From: Aestuariimicrobium soli
GTDB lineage: Bacteria > Actinomycetota > Actinomycetes > Propionibacteriales > Propionibacteriaceae
DNA: 64,000 bases
NCBI RefSeq assembly: GCF_051192575.1
Contig: NZ_JBPJSQ010000007.1
Span: 186,001 to 250,000, forward strand
Reading direction: 5' to 3'
Shown here: one piece after another, positions 50,128 through 58,598 of the stretch
Numbering within the stretch: position 1 is the first letter of the stretch
How the letters are laid out: the number at the start of each line of letters is the position of its first letter
Made by a program: the position numbers and the translations under genes
The notes under the pieces: generated by a model
What the model was told of the DNA's origin: nothing
What the model saw: the letters and a program-made list of their open reading frames with translations, nothing else
The model's database searches: none

Positions 50128-50754
50128 TCACCAGCCGTGAGGCTTGCGGATGCCTGCCACGTTGGAGGGAAGTTGGCACTCAATCCAGTCCGCGGGCTGC
50201 ATGCGACGCCACCAATGCCCACCCACCCCGTCGTGAGGTTCTCCCCGCACTGCGCCGGCGAGTGGGCGGTCCGACGGGTTGATGACTCCCACGGGAACGC
50301 GTTGACGAGCCACCGCCACCGGCAGGGCCAGATCGGAGTCATTCGAAAGGACGACTGCGGCGTCGACACGACCGCTCGGCACGTCTACCAGCAAGTGGGT
50401 GGCGACGTTGACGTCCGAACCCTTCTCCTCCCGTTTGCGGACCGCGGCCAACATCACTCCGTCGCGGTTGCGTCTCAGCGGAAGACCATCAGACCAAGAC
50501 AACTCATGGCCTGGGTCCTCCAAAATCCGTGGCTTGCGAGAGCCGACTGGATCGGGCGTGAGGACTGATTCGGCAGCCCTCGAAGAGTAGAAGCCCTCGG
50601 TGGCCTCATCGACGGAACCCGATGCCTTCGACGCCTTCAGGTAGAAGTCTGGCCGGTGCGTGTCGAGTGGGTCGTCCAGGGGCGACGCAGGAGCGTCGAC
50701 GCGACGTGCTGAGAGGTGGTTCCAGTCGAGCACTAGGACACCGGTTACAGGCAT
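50128..50754 (-). CDS. NYN-domain (PIN-like) protein, divergent N-terminus
   Basis: A 208-residue protein. The C-terminal half has K-G-S-D-V-N-V-A-T-H-L-L-V-D and D-A-A-V-V-L-S-N-D-S-D-L-A, the acidic active-site motifs of NYN/LabA-like (DUF88) nucleases, then V-G-V-I-N-P. The N-terminus gives L-D-W-N-H-L, which could be the first catalytic Asp/Asn strand, but the following 70 residues do not resemble the family and may reflect rapid divergence or old frameshifts. NYN proteins are predicted metal-dependent RNases. Codon use is less G/C-biased than in flanking genes. It follows the GlxA-like gene by 9 nt and ends before a strong terminator. Confidence 0.6.
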   Translation of the reverse strand: MPVTGVLVLDWNHLSARRVDAPASPLDDPLDTHRPDFYLKASKASGSVDEATEGFYSSRAAESVLTPDPVGSRKPRILEDPGHELSWSDGLPLRRNRDGVMLAAVRKREEKGSDVNVATHLLVDVPSGRVDAAVVLSNDSDLALPVAVARQRVPVGVINPSDRPLAGAVRGEPHDGVGGHWWRRMQPADWIECQLPSNVAGIRKPHGW

Positions 50755-50763
50755 GGCGATAGG

Positions 50764-51705
50764 TCAGGAACGGCGTCGCTCCCTACGCAGGAGGGAGCGC
50801 AGAGTCTCGACATTCGCGTAGCCGACCCGTCGCGCGATCTCGGCGGAGGTGAGGTCCGTGGTTGCTGAGAGGTGCCGAGCTCGTTCGATGCGAAGCCGTT
50901 GGACGAAGCCGAGCGGAGTGAGGTTGAGCGCCGCACGGACTCGTCGTTCGAGGGTGCGCCGGCTGGTGCCGAGCGACTGCGCGACGAAGGCGACGTTGAA
51001 CGGTTCGTCCAGGCGGGCGCGCACGAAGCGTTCGAACTCGACGACGATCGGGTCCTCGTGCCGGAGATGTTCGTAGGCGACGAAGGCCGCCTGCGACGGA
51101 CGCTCGTCGATGATGAGGAGCTTGGCGACATGTTGGGCCAGGTCGGGGCTGATCGATCGCACGAGTGAGAGCGCGAGGTCGATGTGGGCGAACGCGGCGC
51201 CGGCGGTGACGAGGTTCCCGTCGACCACGACCATGGTGTCGAGATCGAGGGCGACTGTCGGATAGCGCTTCAGGAACTCCGGCCCCAGGAACCAGCTGGT
51301 CGTCGCCCGCCGATGATGCATCCGTCCGGTCTCGGCGACAGCGAACACGCCGGTGCACGCCGCGGCGATCCGGGTGGTCGCGTCGTCGAGGCGCCCGAGC
51401 GAGGCGATAACCGAACGAGCATCTCGGCTCTGGAGGGCGTCGTTGGTAGCGGCGGCCGTGAGGGTTCCAAGCGCAGGGACGACGACCACGTCGAACTCTG
51501 CGGACTCCGACAGCGGGTGGTCCACCGACAGGGTCATCGATGCCGTCGTGGTCACTCTCCGTTTCGGTCCGAGGATGGCGAGTTCGATCGGGTCGATCCG
51601 CGGGTCGACATCGCCGCGGGCTCCGTCGGCCACCCGCACGATGTCGATGACCGACGCGACAGCCGAACCGAAGCAGCCGTCGATCGCGATCAGTCCGATA
51701 CGCAT
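50764..51705 (-). CDS. GlxA-type AraC-family transcriptional regulator
   Basis: A 313-residue regulator with an N-terminal DJ-1/PfpI-like domain (starting M-R-I-G-L-I-A-I-D-G-C-F, with A-A-C-T-G-V-F near residue 113 at the position of the DJ-1 nucleophile elbow) and a C-terminal AraC double helix-turn-helix (V-A-x-S-L-G-T-S-R-R-T-L-E-R-R-V and I-A-R-R-V-G-Y). It is divergent from a small monooxygenase gene that it probably controls across 108 bp. ATG 51705 has TATTGT (51718-51713) 7 nt upstream, indicating a leaderless mRNA. Confidence 0.85.
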   Translation of the reverse strand: MRIGLIAIDGCFGSAVASVIDIVRVADGARGDVDPRIDPIELAILGPKRRVTTTASMTLSVDHPLSESAEFDVVVVPALGTLTAAATNDALQSRDARSVIASLGRLDDATTRIAAACTGVFAVAETGRMHHRRATTSWFLGPEFLKRYPTVALDLDTMVVVDGNLVTAGAAFAHIDLALSLVRSISPDLAQHVAKLLIIDERPSQAAFVAYEHLRHEDPIVVEFERFVRARLDEPFNVAFVAQSLGTSRRTLERRVRAALNLTPLGFVQRLRIERARHLSATTDLTSAEIARRVGYANVETLRSLLRRERRRS

Positions 51706-51813
51706 GGCGCGAACAATAGCAATACTGCCGTATACGCCACTTCTCACCTGCCCTTGCTCGTCATACGCTGAATCCGCTTCACCAAGAAACCTCGACACCT
51801 AGGAGAACCCCTC

Positions 51814-52125
51814 ATGTCCGCACCCGCATCACTTCCGTATGCCTTCGTCGCCAAGATCGTCGCGGCCGATGGACAGCACGACGCGCTCGCCGATCTGCTC
51901 GCCGGCGCTGTCGCGCTCGCCAACGAAGAAGTAGGAACGATTGTCTGGTTCGCGGTCAGGACCCACGCCGACACCTTCTGGATCTTCGATGCATTCCCCG
52001 ACGAGGCCGCTCGCGACGCCCACGCCAACGGCGCCATCGTCGCAGCCCTGATGGCCAACCAGCACCTCCTCGGTGCAGCACCCGAGATCCTGGCGGCCGA
52101 CGTCCTCGCGTCCAAGCTCCCGTAG
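51814..52125 (+). CDS. Antibiotic biosynthesis monooxygenase (ABM)-like small protein
   Basis: A 103-residue dimeric alpha/beta-barrel protein. The pattern V-A-K-I-V-A-x-D-G-Q-x-D-A-L-A-D-L-L, then T-I-V-W-F-A-V-R and F-W-I-F-D-A-F-P-D-E-A-A-R-D-A-H fits the ABM/YgiN family, whose members oxidise quinol-like compounds or degrade haem. No dedicated catalytic residue is conserved in the family, so the reaction is open. GGAGA precedes the ATG. The divergent GlxA-type regulator is the likely controller. Confidence 0.82.
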   Translation: MSAPASLPYAFVAKIVAADGQHDALADLLAGAVALANEEVGTIVWFAVRTHADTFWIFDAFPDEAARDAHANGAIVAALMANQHLLGAAPEILAADVLASKLP

Positions 52126-52478
52126 TCCGCCAACGCACGAGACGATCGCGCCCCGCCGAGCCGTCGAGGGGTCGCGACGCAACGCCACGCTGCGTTGCCG
52201 AGCGGTGCGAGGCCTATCGGCACACGGACAGGATGCCGGCCGCGAGCGCTCAGCCGGCTAGGGTTCCGTCGCAGAGGAGAGCGACGTCGGTGTCGGGCAG
52301 AGCCGTGAGGCCAGCGCATCGCGCGACCACCAGAACCGAACCGCCCCTGCCCTGCGTTTCCGCAGGTCAGGGGCTGTTCGCCGGAGCCGCCTGTCGGAAT
52401 CGAAGCCGAGCAAGCTCCATTCCTTCAGCTCACCGCGCCCTCCTCCTCGCCGGTCCCGTCGTCGTCGAAGACGTTTCA
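52126..52478. other. Gene-free stretch between the ABM gene and the IS remnant
   Basis: About 350 bp with no reading frame having recognisable homology in six frames. Base composition is similar to the rest of the island. It may be decayed coding DNA beside the element. Confidence 0.4.
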
Positions 52479-52806
52479 GGGGTCTTCTCAGATGACGGTG
52501 TAGGTCGGCCGGGCGCGTCGGTCCGCAGATAGACGTCGAGGTCTCCCGACGACGGAGGTTCCTACGCCATCCATCCGAAAGACCTCGACGTGTCCGACGC
52601 AACCCCGCCGGCCGGCTTCGGCCGCCCTGACCTGACCGCCTTCGCTCGACTCGACGGCCTCGGTCTGAGCGTGACCGGACAACGACTTGAACCGGATCGT
52701 GCGGTCCTCGCGTGCCGCGTGGTGGAACCAGATCAGTGGTGCCGACGGTGCGGCAGCGAAGGCGCTGCTCGTGACACCGTGATCCGGCGGTTGGCCCACG
52801 AGCCGC
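52479..52806 (+). mobile_element. Truncated left end of an ISL3-family insertion sequence
   Basis: GGGGTCTTCTCAGATGACGG at 52479-52498 resembles the terminal repeats of ISL3 elements. From GTG 52590 the frame encodes the transposase N-terminus: A-R-L-D-G-L-G-L-S-V-T-G-Q, A-V-L-A-C-R-V-V-E-P-D and W-C-R-R-C-G-S-E-G of its first zinc knuckle, up to R-R-L-A-H-E-P-L. Homology then stops: the second zinc knuckle, the helix-turn-helix and the DDE domain are lacking. It is a non-functional remnant marking past insertion and deletion. Confidence 0.75.
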
Positions 52807-52968
52807 TATCGCATGCCCATCTGCCGCCTGCACTTCAACGGGAAGCAGCTGTACTTTGGGCTGTTCGACGAGAACAAGGTCGAGTCAAGGGTTCCTCTGG
52901 CTCGGGTCGAGGACATCTACCTGCATGCCGATGCCCTTCGGGCCACGGTTAGCCGGTACGTCGCCTGA
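52801..52968 (+). pseudogene. Unidentified C-terminal gene fragment abutting the IS remnant
   Basis: At the point where transposase homology ends, another frame encodes Y-R-M-P-I-C-R-L-H-F-N-G-K-Q-L-Y-F-G-L-F and V-E-D-I-Y-L-H-A-D-A-L-R-A-T-V followed by TGA at 52966. It reads like the end of a real protein fused to the IS break, probably the remainder of the gene that was interrupted. An ATG at 52813 could give a 51-residue peptide. I do not recognise the family. Confidence 0.45.
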
Positions 52969-52974
52969 ACTGGA

Positions 52975-55900
52975 TCAGTACATCTCCAGCTGCCGCAGGC
53001 GGGTGTCGGCGAGAGCTCGCACCCGCACTCCGCGCACTCCTTCCTGGGCCACCAGGTAGGCCTGCGTCTGGTTGGGCCACAGTGCCGCCCGTGGCCGCAC
53101 CGACGTGGGCTGCCAGGTGTCGTCCACCAATACTTCGATCTCGACCGGGGCAGCCTCGAGATCCTCGGTGGTGAGCGTGAGCACCTGGGTGGTGACTGGC
53201 GAGTCCCAGAGCACGTCGATCTCGTCGCCCGCGGCCACGTCCTCGACCTCACCCTGGTCGTCGGTCAGCTGGGTGCCGAGATCCCAGTTCTCGCCCGAGC
53301 GGTGCCGCGTGGTCACCCCGGACGAGGTCAGGTCTCCGGTCCAGCCGGTGGGGAATCCCTCGATCGTCGAGATCGACCGCGGCCGTGACTCGCGTGCCCA
53401 GGTCGAGGGCTCCGGCCCGAGCTCGACCTCGATGGTGACGTCATTCTCGAACAGCGACACCGGCAGGGTGACCTCGTGCCAGTCGAGGCCGTTGACGCGC
53501 ACGCTCTGGATGTAGCGGTGCTCGACCCCGGTGGCGCGCACCTCGATGCGTCGCCCGTTGTCGCGGGTGAAGGCCATGCGCTCGAACAGGGGAGCGGTGA
53601 TCACGAACTCGCCGGAGCCGACCTGCAGCGGGTAGAAGCCGAAGGCTGCGAACAGCCACCAGGCCGACATCTCGCCGTTGTCCTCGTCGCCCGGGTAGCC
53701 CTGGCCGATCTCGGAGCCCACGAACAGGCGCTCGAGGATCTCGCGGGTGACCCACTGGGTGCGGTGGTGCTGCCCCGTGTGGGCGTACATGAACGGAATG
53801 TGGTGGGCGGGCTGGTTCGACATGCCCACCATGCCGAGCCGCAGGGCCCTGGCCTCGACCCGCTCGTGCATGGTGGCCGGGTACGACCCGGCGGTCGCCT
53901 CGGACGCGGTCTCGACGGTGGCGAGCGCCTCGTCCAACTTGGCCGCCAACTGCTGTTCACCACCCAGCGCCCGGGCCAGGCCGGCGCCGTCGTGGGGCAC
54001 CGAGAAGGCCATGCCCCAGCCATTGGTCTCGGTGTAGTCGTCACCCCACCGCTCGGGGTCGTACTCGTCGGTGTCCCACCGCCAGCTGCCGTCGGGACGA
54101 CGCCCCTGCAGGAACCCGGTGCGGTCGTCGAAGAGGGTCTGCCAGCCGAGACTGCGATGGGCCAGCCAGCGGGCGTTGGCCGCGAACTCCTCGGCCCGCT
54201 CGCCCAGAACGGGATCGGAGGCGGAACGATCGAGCAGATCACGCGACCACAGGGCGAGCGCAGCGTCGCAGTTGGCGTTCTCCATCGACCAGCTGAACCC
54301 CTCGTCGGTGTCGGTGTCGACGTGGCCCACGAATCGTCCGCGGTCGATGCCGACGCGCCCCACGATCGTCCGCTCGCTGGCGCAGGTGGCGTTGCGCAGG
54401 GCGGAGTCGTAGGCGGCCAGTTCGTCCTGGGTGATGCCGTGGGCCGCGGCGTCGGCGAAGATCGCGTCGGACGACGTCCCCACCATGCAGTCGACGTATC
54501 CGGGCGCGCACCAGCGGGGCATCCAGCCGCCCTCGCGGTAGTGCGCGACCTGCCCGGCGAGCAGGTCGACCGATCGGCGCGGCGTGAACAGGTGGTAGGC
54601 GGGCCAGCAGGTGCGGTAGGTGTCCCAGTAGCCGTTGTTGACATGCATCGGACCGGCCACCACGGGGGCACCCGTGCGATCGCGCAGGTGCCGGCCGATC
54701 TCGGCGCCCTCGGCGCGCACCGGTGACGCGTGGGCCCACCGCGGACAATCGCTGCTCCCGACCTGCTCGTGGTGCTCGTTCGGCCAGGCGTACAACCGGG
54801 CGAGATTCGACCAGGCCGCGGTGCGGTGCTCACGCGATCCGCCGTCGATCTCGAGGCGTCCCAGCAACTCGGACCACTGGTCGTGCGCGCGCTCGCGCAC
54901 CTCGTCGAACCCGGCCTCGCCGACCTCGAGACGCAGGTTCTGCTTGGCCTGTGCCGTCGAGATGAAGCTCATCGCGACCACCACCTCGAGCTCGTCGCCC
55001 TCGGTGAGAGTGAGCACCCGCGACTGCGGACGAGGCAGGGGCACGCGCAGGGAGGTGGGGAAGCCCCGGGTGAGAGTCCGCCCCCACCGGCCGGGGAGTT
55101 CGGGCAGACCTTCGCGCGACCACTGGCCGCGATGGCGCACCGGCTGGCGCGTCTCGCCGTAGACGTAGCCCATCAGGGCCGGTTCGCTGGGGTGGCGCAG
55201 ATCGATGTCGGGGTCGAGGGAGGCCGTGAACGAGACCCGACCGTCGGGCAACTGCACGACCTGCAACGTTCCCGAACCGGGCTGGTCGAGCACCACGCCG
55301 CGTGCGCCCTCGCCGCCGAATCGGAAGCGGAACACCGCTGCGTGCGAGGTGGGGGTCATCTCGGCCCGGATGCCCTCGTCGCCGGGCCTCGGGTCGAGGT
55401 CGACCCGGTAGTGGTGCGGACGATCGAGCTCCCGCTCGTGGTCGAAGTGCCGCTGCCGTTCGAACGGGTTCACGTGGGCCTCGCCCTGCCACGGCATCAG
55501 CTGGAAGGCGAACCGGTCGGCGATCCACGGGCTGGGCTGGTGGCTGAAGGCCAGCGCCTGCAGGGCCGGGCGTGGGTTGTCGTCGTAATCGCTCCCGGTC
55601 CAGCCGTAGAGCCAGCGGGTGGTGCGCGCATCGGTCACGGGGGTGAGGAAGTTGAACCCGTGCGGCACGCAGGTCAGCGGGAAGGTGTTGCCCCGGCTGA
55701 GGGATTCCCCCGTGCGCTGATGGGTGCCGCGCGTGGTGCGCACCCGCGCCACCACGTCGTCCGGCTCGGGCGGCAGCTCGGTCAGGCCGACCACCTGCAG
55801 CCAGCCGCGACCACCCGCCTGCGCGCCCGCCACGAGGTCGATGCTGATCGTCTGCCCGTCGAGCACGGACAGGTCGAGGTCGACCAGGTTCCACTGGTCG

Positions 55901-56247
55901 CTCCAGAGCACGCCCTCGACGTCGGGCGTGAACGCCACGCCCTGCTGGTCGGTGAGCCACCGAGCCTGGCCGTCGGGCGTGGTCGCCCGCACGCCGATCA
56001 GGGTGGCGGCGTGCACGGGGACGGGCTTCTCGTCCGCGGTGAAGCCGAGTTCGGGATGAACGGCGAGTCGGAACACGCTGGCGGCGGTCGGGGTGATCCC
56101 CTCGGCCAGCGTCGTCACGGCACCGGGGACGGGTTCGTACCTGCTGACGCTCACGCCGGGGAACAGCCCGGCGGCGGGGGGTGAACTGGCCGGGCGCTCC
56201 GGGCCGAGATCGGGGGTCAGGGGCAGGGAGGGCGCGGCATTGCTCAC
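52975..56247 (-). CDS. GH92 family alpha-mannosidase
   Basis: A 1090-residue glycoside hydrolase. G-Y-W-D-T-Y-R-T near residue 537 and G-Y-P-G-D-E-D-N-G-E-M-S-A-W-W near residue 850 are GH92 signatures; the latter holds catalytic and Ca2+-linked acids. Large N- and C-terminal beta domains flank them, and residues from about 955 on look like a carbohydrate-binding or F5/8-type module. GH92 enzymes cleave alpha-1,2/1,3 mannose units from glycans, inverting. No signal peptide is visible, which is unusual for the family and suggests a cytosolic enzyme fed by the sugar porter upstream. GTG 56247 has TAGACT 7 nt upstream, beginning in the porter's stop codon. Confidence 0.88.
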   Translation of the reverse strand: MSNAAPSLPLTPDLGPERPASSPPAAGLFPGVSVSRYEPVPGAVTTLAEGITPTAASVFRLAVHPELGFTADEKPVPVHAATLIGVRATTPDGQARWLTDQQGVAFTPDVEGVLWSDQWNLVDLDLSVLDGQTISIDLVAGAQAGGRGWLQVVGLTELPPEPDDVVARVRTTRGTHQRTGESLSRGNTFPLTCVPHGFNFLTPVTDARTTRWLYGWTGSDYDDNPRPALQALAFSHQPSPWIADRFAFQLMPWQGEAHVNPFERQRHFDHERELDRPHHYRVDLDPRPGDEGIRAEMTPTSHAAVFRFRFGGEGARGVVLDQPGSGTLQVVQLPDGRVSFTASLDPDIDLRHPSEPALMGYVYGETRQPVRHRGQWSREGLPELPGRWGRTLTRGFPTSLRVPLPRPQSRVLTLTEGDELEVVVAMSFISTAQAKQNLRLEVGEAGFDEVRERAHDQWSELLGRLEIDGGSREHRTAAWSNLARLYAWPNEHHEQVGSSDCPRWAHASPVRAEGAEIGRHLRDRTGAPVVAGPMHVNNGYWDTYRTCWPAYHLFTPRRSVDLLAGQVAHYREGGWMPRWCAPGYVDCMVGTSSDAIFADAAAHGITQDELAAYDSALRNATCASERTIVGRVGIDRGRFVGHVDTDTDEGFSWSMENANCDAALALWSRDLLDRSASDPVLGERAEEFAANARWLAHRSLGWQTLFDDRTGFLQGRRPDGSWRWDTDEYDPERWGDDYTETNGWGMAFSVPHDGAGLARALGGEQQLAAKLDEALATVETASEATAGSYPATMHERVEARALRLGMVGMSNQPAHHIPFMYAHTGQHHRTQWVTREILERLFVGSEIGQGYPGDEDNGEMSAWWLFAAFGFYPLQVGSGEFVITAPLFERMAFTRDNGRRIEVRATGVEHRYIQSVRVNGLDWHEVTLPVSLFENDVTIEVELGPEPSTWARESRPRSISTIEGFPTGWTGDLTSSGVTTRHRSGENWDLGTQLTDDQGEVEDVAAGDEIDVLWDSPVTTQVLTLTTEDLEAAPVEIEVLVDDTWQPTSVRPRAALWPNQTQAYLVAQEGVRGVRVRALADTRLRQLEMY

Positions 56248-56257
56248 TGTGCTGAGT

Positions 56258-57691
56258 CTAAGCCGAACGCGGACGCCCGCGCCGAGTGGGTGCGTCCTCG
56301 GTCATGTCTTCCAGCTCGAGCCCCTTGGTCTCGGGAACCTTCAGCCAGACGAAGACGAACGACAAGGCCGCGAAGGCCGCGTAGAGACCGTAGGCCAGCG
56401 TCAATCCCACCTGCGAGAGGGCGGGGAAGGTGGTCGAGATCACGAAGTTGGCCACCCACTGGGCGGCGGCGGCCACGGCCAGCGCCCCGGCGCGGATGCG
56501 GTTGGGGAACATCTCGCCTAGCAGCACCCACACCAGCGGACCCCACGTGGCACCGAAGGCGACCACGAAGGCATTCGCGGCGATCAGGGCGACGGTGGCC
56601 CACGGCTGGGGCAGGCTCACCTGGTCGCCAGACCCCTGACTGAACGAGAAGGCGACCGCCATCGTGCCCAGCGCCACGGCCATGCCGATCGAGCCGACCA
56701 GCAGCATGATGCGGCGCCCGACCCGGTCGACCAAAAAGATGGCGACGATGGTGACCACGATGTTGGTCACCGAGGTGATCACGCTGGTGGTCAGCGCCTG
56801 GGACTCCTCGAAGCCGACCGAGCGCCACAGGGTCGTGGAGTAGTAGAAGATCACGTTGATGCCGACGAACTGCTGGAATACCGACAGCAGGATCCCGACC
56901 CACACGATCGGCTTCAGCCCGAGGGCGGAGCCGCGCAGGTCAGAGAACGACTCCCGCTTCTCGCTGGCGATGGACGACCGGATCTGTTCGATGCGCAGGT
57001 TCACGTCGGGCTCGCCGGTGAAGTCCAGCAGCACGCTCGAGGCCTTGTCGACCTCTCCGCGGGCCACCAGGAAGCGCGGCGACTCGGGCAGGCGAAGTGA
57101 CATCACGCCGTAGACGAGCGCGGGAATGGCCGCGACCATGAACATCCATCGCCATGCGGGCAGCCCGAACCACAGGGTGTTCGCAGCACTGCCGGCGGTG
57201 TTGGCGAGCCAGGCGTTCGACAGGAGGGCGACGAAGATGCCACTGACGATGGCCAACTGCTGCAGTGATCCGAGCCGTCCGCGCACATGGGCGGGGCTGA
57301 CCTCGGCGATGTAGGCGGGGGCGATCACCGACGCGGCACCGATGCCCAGGCCGCCGATCACGCGCCAGATGATCAGGTCGACGACGCTGAACGCGAGACC
57401 CGAGCCGATGGCCGACACCAGGAACAGCACCGCGGCCACCACCATCACGGGGATGCGGCCGCGGCGGTTGGCGATCGGGCCGGCGAACCAGGCGCCGACC
57501 GCGCACCCCAACAGTGCGGACGAGACCGCGAACCCGGTCAGCCCGGCCGACAGGGTGAAACGCTCGCTGAGCGCGTCGACGGCACCGTTGATCACGGCCG
57601 TGTCGAAGCCGAACAGGAAGCCACCGAGGGCCGCCGCGACGGCGATCACGATGACACGGGGGTTCACGCGGGAGTGTCCGGATGTGGGCAT
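56258..57691 (-). CDS. Sugar porter family MFS transporter
   Basis: A 477-residue symporter of the XylE/GalP type. G-G-F-L-F-G-F-D-T-A-V-I-N-G in helix 1, N-R-R-G-R-I-P after helix 2, P-A-Y-I-A-E-V-S-P-A-x-x-R-G-R, Q-Q-F-V-G-I-N in helix 7 and V-P-E-T-K-G at the C-terminus are all family marks. AGGAGG precedes the ATG. It lies 10 bp upstream of the GH92 gene on the same strand, so the pair may import and trim mannosyl sugars; monosaccharide uptake is the family norm, so the link is inference. Confidence 0.88.
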   Translation of the reverse strand: MPTSGHSRVNPRVIVIAVAAALGGFLFGFDTAVINGAVDALSERFTLSAGLTGFAVSSALLGCAVGAWFAGPIANRRGRIPVMVVAAVLFLVSAIGSGLAFSVVDLIIWRVIGGLGIGAASVIAPAYIAEVSPAHVRGRLGSLQQLAIVSGIFVALLSNAWLANTAGSAANTLWFGLPAWRWMFMVAAIPALVYGVMSLRLPESPRFLVARGEVDKASSVLLDFTGEPDVNLRIEQIRSSIASEKRESFSDLRGSALGLKPIVWVGILLSVFQQFVGINVIFYYSTTLWRSVGFEESQALTTSVITSVTNIVVTIVAIFLVDRVGRRIMLLVGSIGMAVALGTMAVAFSFSQGSGDQVSLPQPWATVALIAANAFVVAFGATWGPLVWVLLGEMFPNRIRAGALAVAAAAQWVANFVISTTFPALSQVGLTLAYGLYAAFAALSFVFVWLKVPETKGLELEDMTEDAPTRRGRPRSA

Positions 57692-57769
57692 GGGGGGTGC
57701 CTCCTGACTGGTGGTCCGAGGGCGCTCACCCTACTCCTGGTCGCGTTCCGTGCCCCCCGAGGCGTGGGA

Positions 57770-58510
57770 TCAGTCGGTCACCCGCGCGACGTAGACGCGC
57801 TCCAGACCGGGACGATCCGGAGCCTCACGCACCTCGTCGACGGTGAAGCCGGCCTTGGTCAGCAGCGCTCGGTTCTCGGCGTCGTCGCGGAAGCGCAGCG
57901 TCGACGTCGACTCGAGGGCGGTGCCGTCCTCGAACTCGTAGACCCCGGCGAACGAGACCAGCGGCAGTTCGGGGCGCACCCACAGATTTCTGGTGCGGAC
58001 GAGGCCCTCGCCGGGGAAGGTGGCGCTCGCCTCCGAGGGGTCGCCCCAGCGTTCCCAGGCGCGGGCCTCGGGGCGACGGGTCTCGAATACCAGCCTGCCG
58101 TCGGGGGAGAGTCGGTCGCGGATCTCGGTCAGGGTGGCGAGCCAGTCGGCGTCATCGACGAACACCTGGGCGACGTTGCCCGTCATCACGGCCAGGTCGA
58201 AGGGGCCCGCGGGAGCGTCGGGGGCGGTGCCCACGTGCCAGCTGACGCGATCGGCGCCGGCCTTGCCGCGGGCGACGGCCACCGACGCCGCCGAGGGGTC
58301 GACCCCGGTGACCTTGACGCCGATCGCGGCCGCCATCAGCGCGAACGTTCCGGTGCCGCAGCCGACGTCGAGCAGGCGGTCGACGACGGCCTTGCCGGGG
58401 CGGGCGAACTCGCGCAGCATCGCGAGATAGGCATTGAGGTCGACGCGACCGGCCTCGAAGGTGTCGTAGAGCGGGGCGAGGCGGGCATCGGCGAACTTGG
58501 CATCGGGCAC
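57770..58510 (-). CDS. Class I SAM-dependent methyltransferase
   Basis: A 246-residue protein with L-L-D-V-G-C-G-T-G-T-F-A (SAM loop, about residue 46), V-T-G-V-D-P-S and a bicyclic-type C-terminal sheet. V-M-T-G-N-V-A-Q-V-F near residue 108 is typical of a subgroup of small-molecule methyltransferases. The substrate is unknown. It stands alone between the sugar porter and the lar operon. Confidence 0.82.
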   Translation of the reverse strand: MPDAKFADARLAPLYDTFEAGRVDLNAYLAMLREFARPGKAVVDRLLDVGCGTGTFALMAAAIGVKVTGVDPSAASVAVARGKAGADRVSWHVGTAPDAPAGPFDLAVMTGNVAQVFVDDADWLATLTEIRDRLSPDGRLVFETRRPEARAWERWGDPSEASATFPGEGLVRTRNLWVRPELPLVSFAGVYEFEDGTALESTSTLRFRDDAENRALLTKAGFTVDEVREAPDRPGLERVYVARVTD

Positions 58511-58598
58511 GCCACGACGGTAGCCCGGTGTGGTCGGAAGGGCACCCGCATTTCCTGAGTCGGCCGAGACCGCGGCAGTCGGGTTCAGCGGGGCGGTT

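Noticed and set aside
50015..50568. Plus-strand frame opposite the NYN gene and operon promoter
   Set aside because: No homology, and the minus frame shows NYN active-site motifs and a terminator in the proper orientation.
52233..52532. A 99-codon frame between the ABM gene and the IS remnant
   Set aside because: No recognisable motif, it crosses the IS terminal repeat, and it lacks a ribosome site or -10 box.
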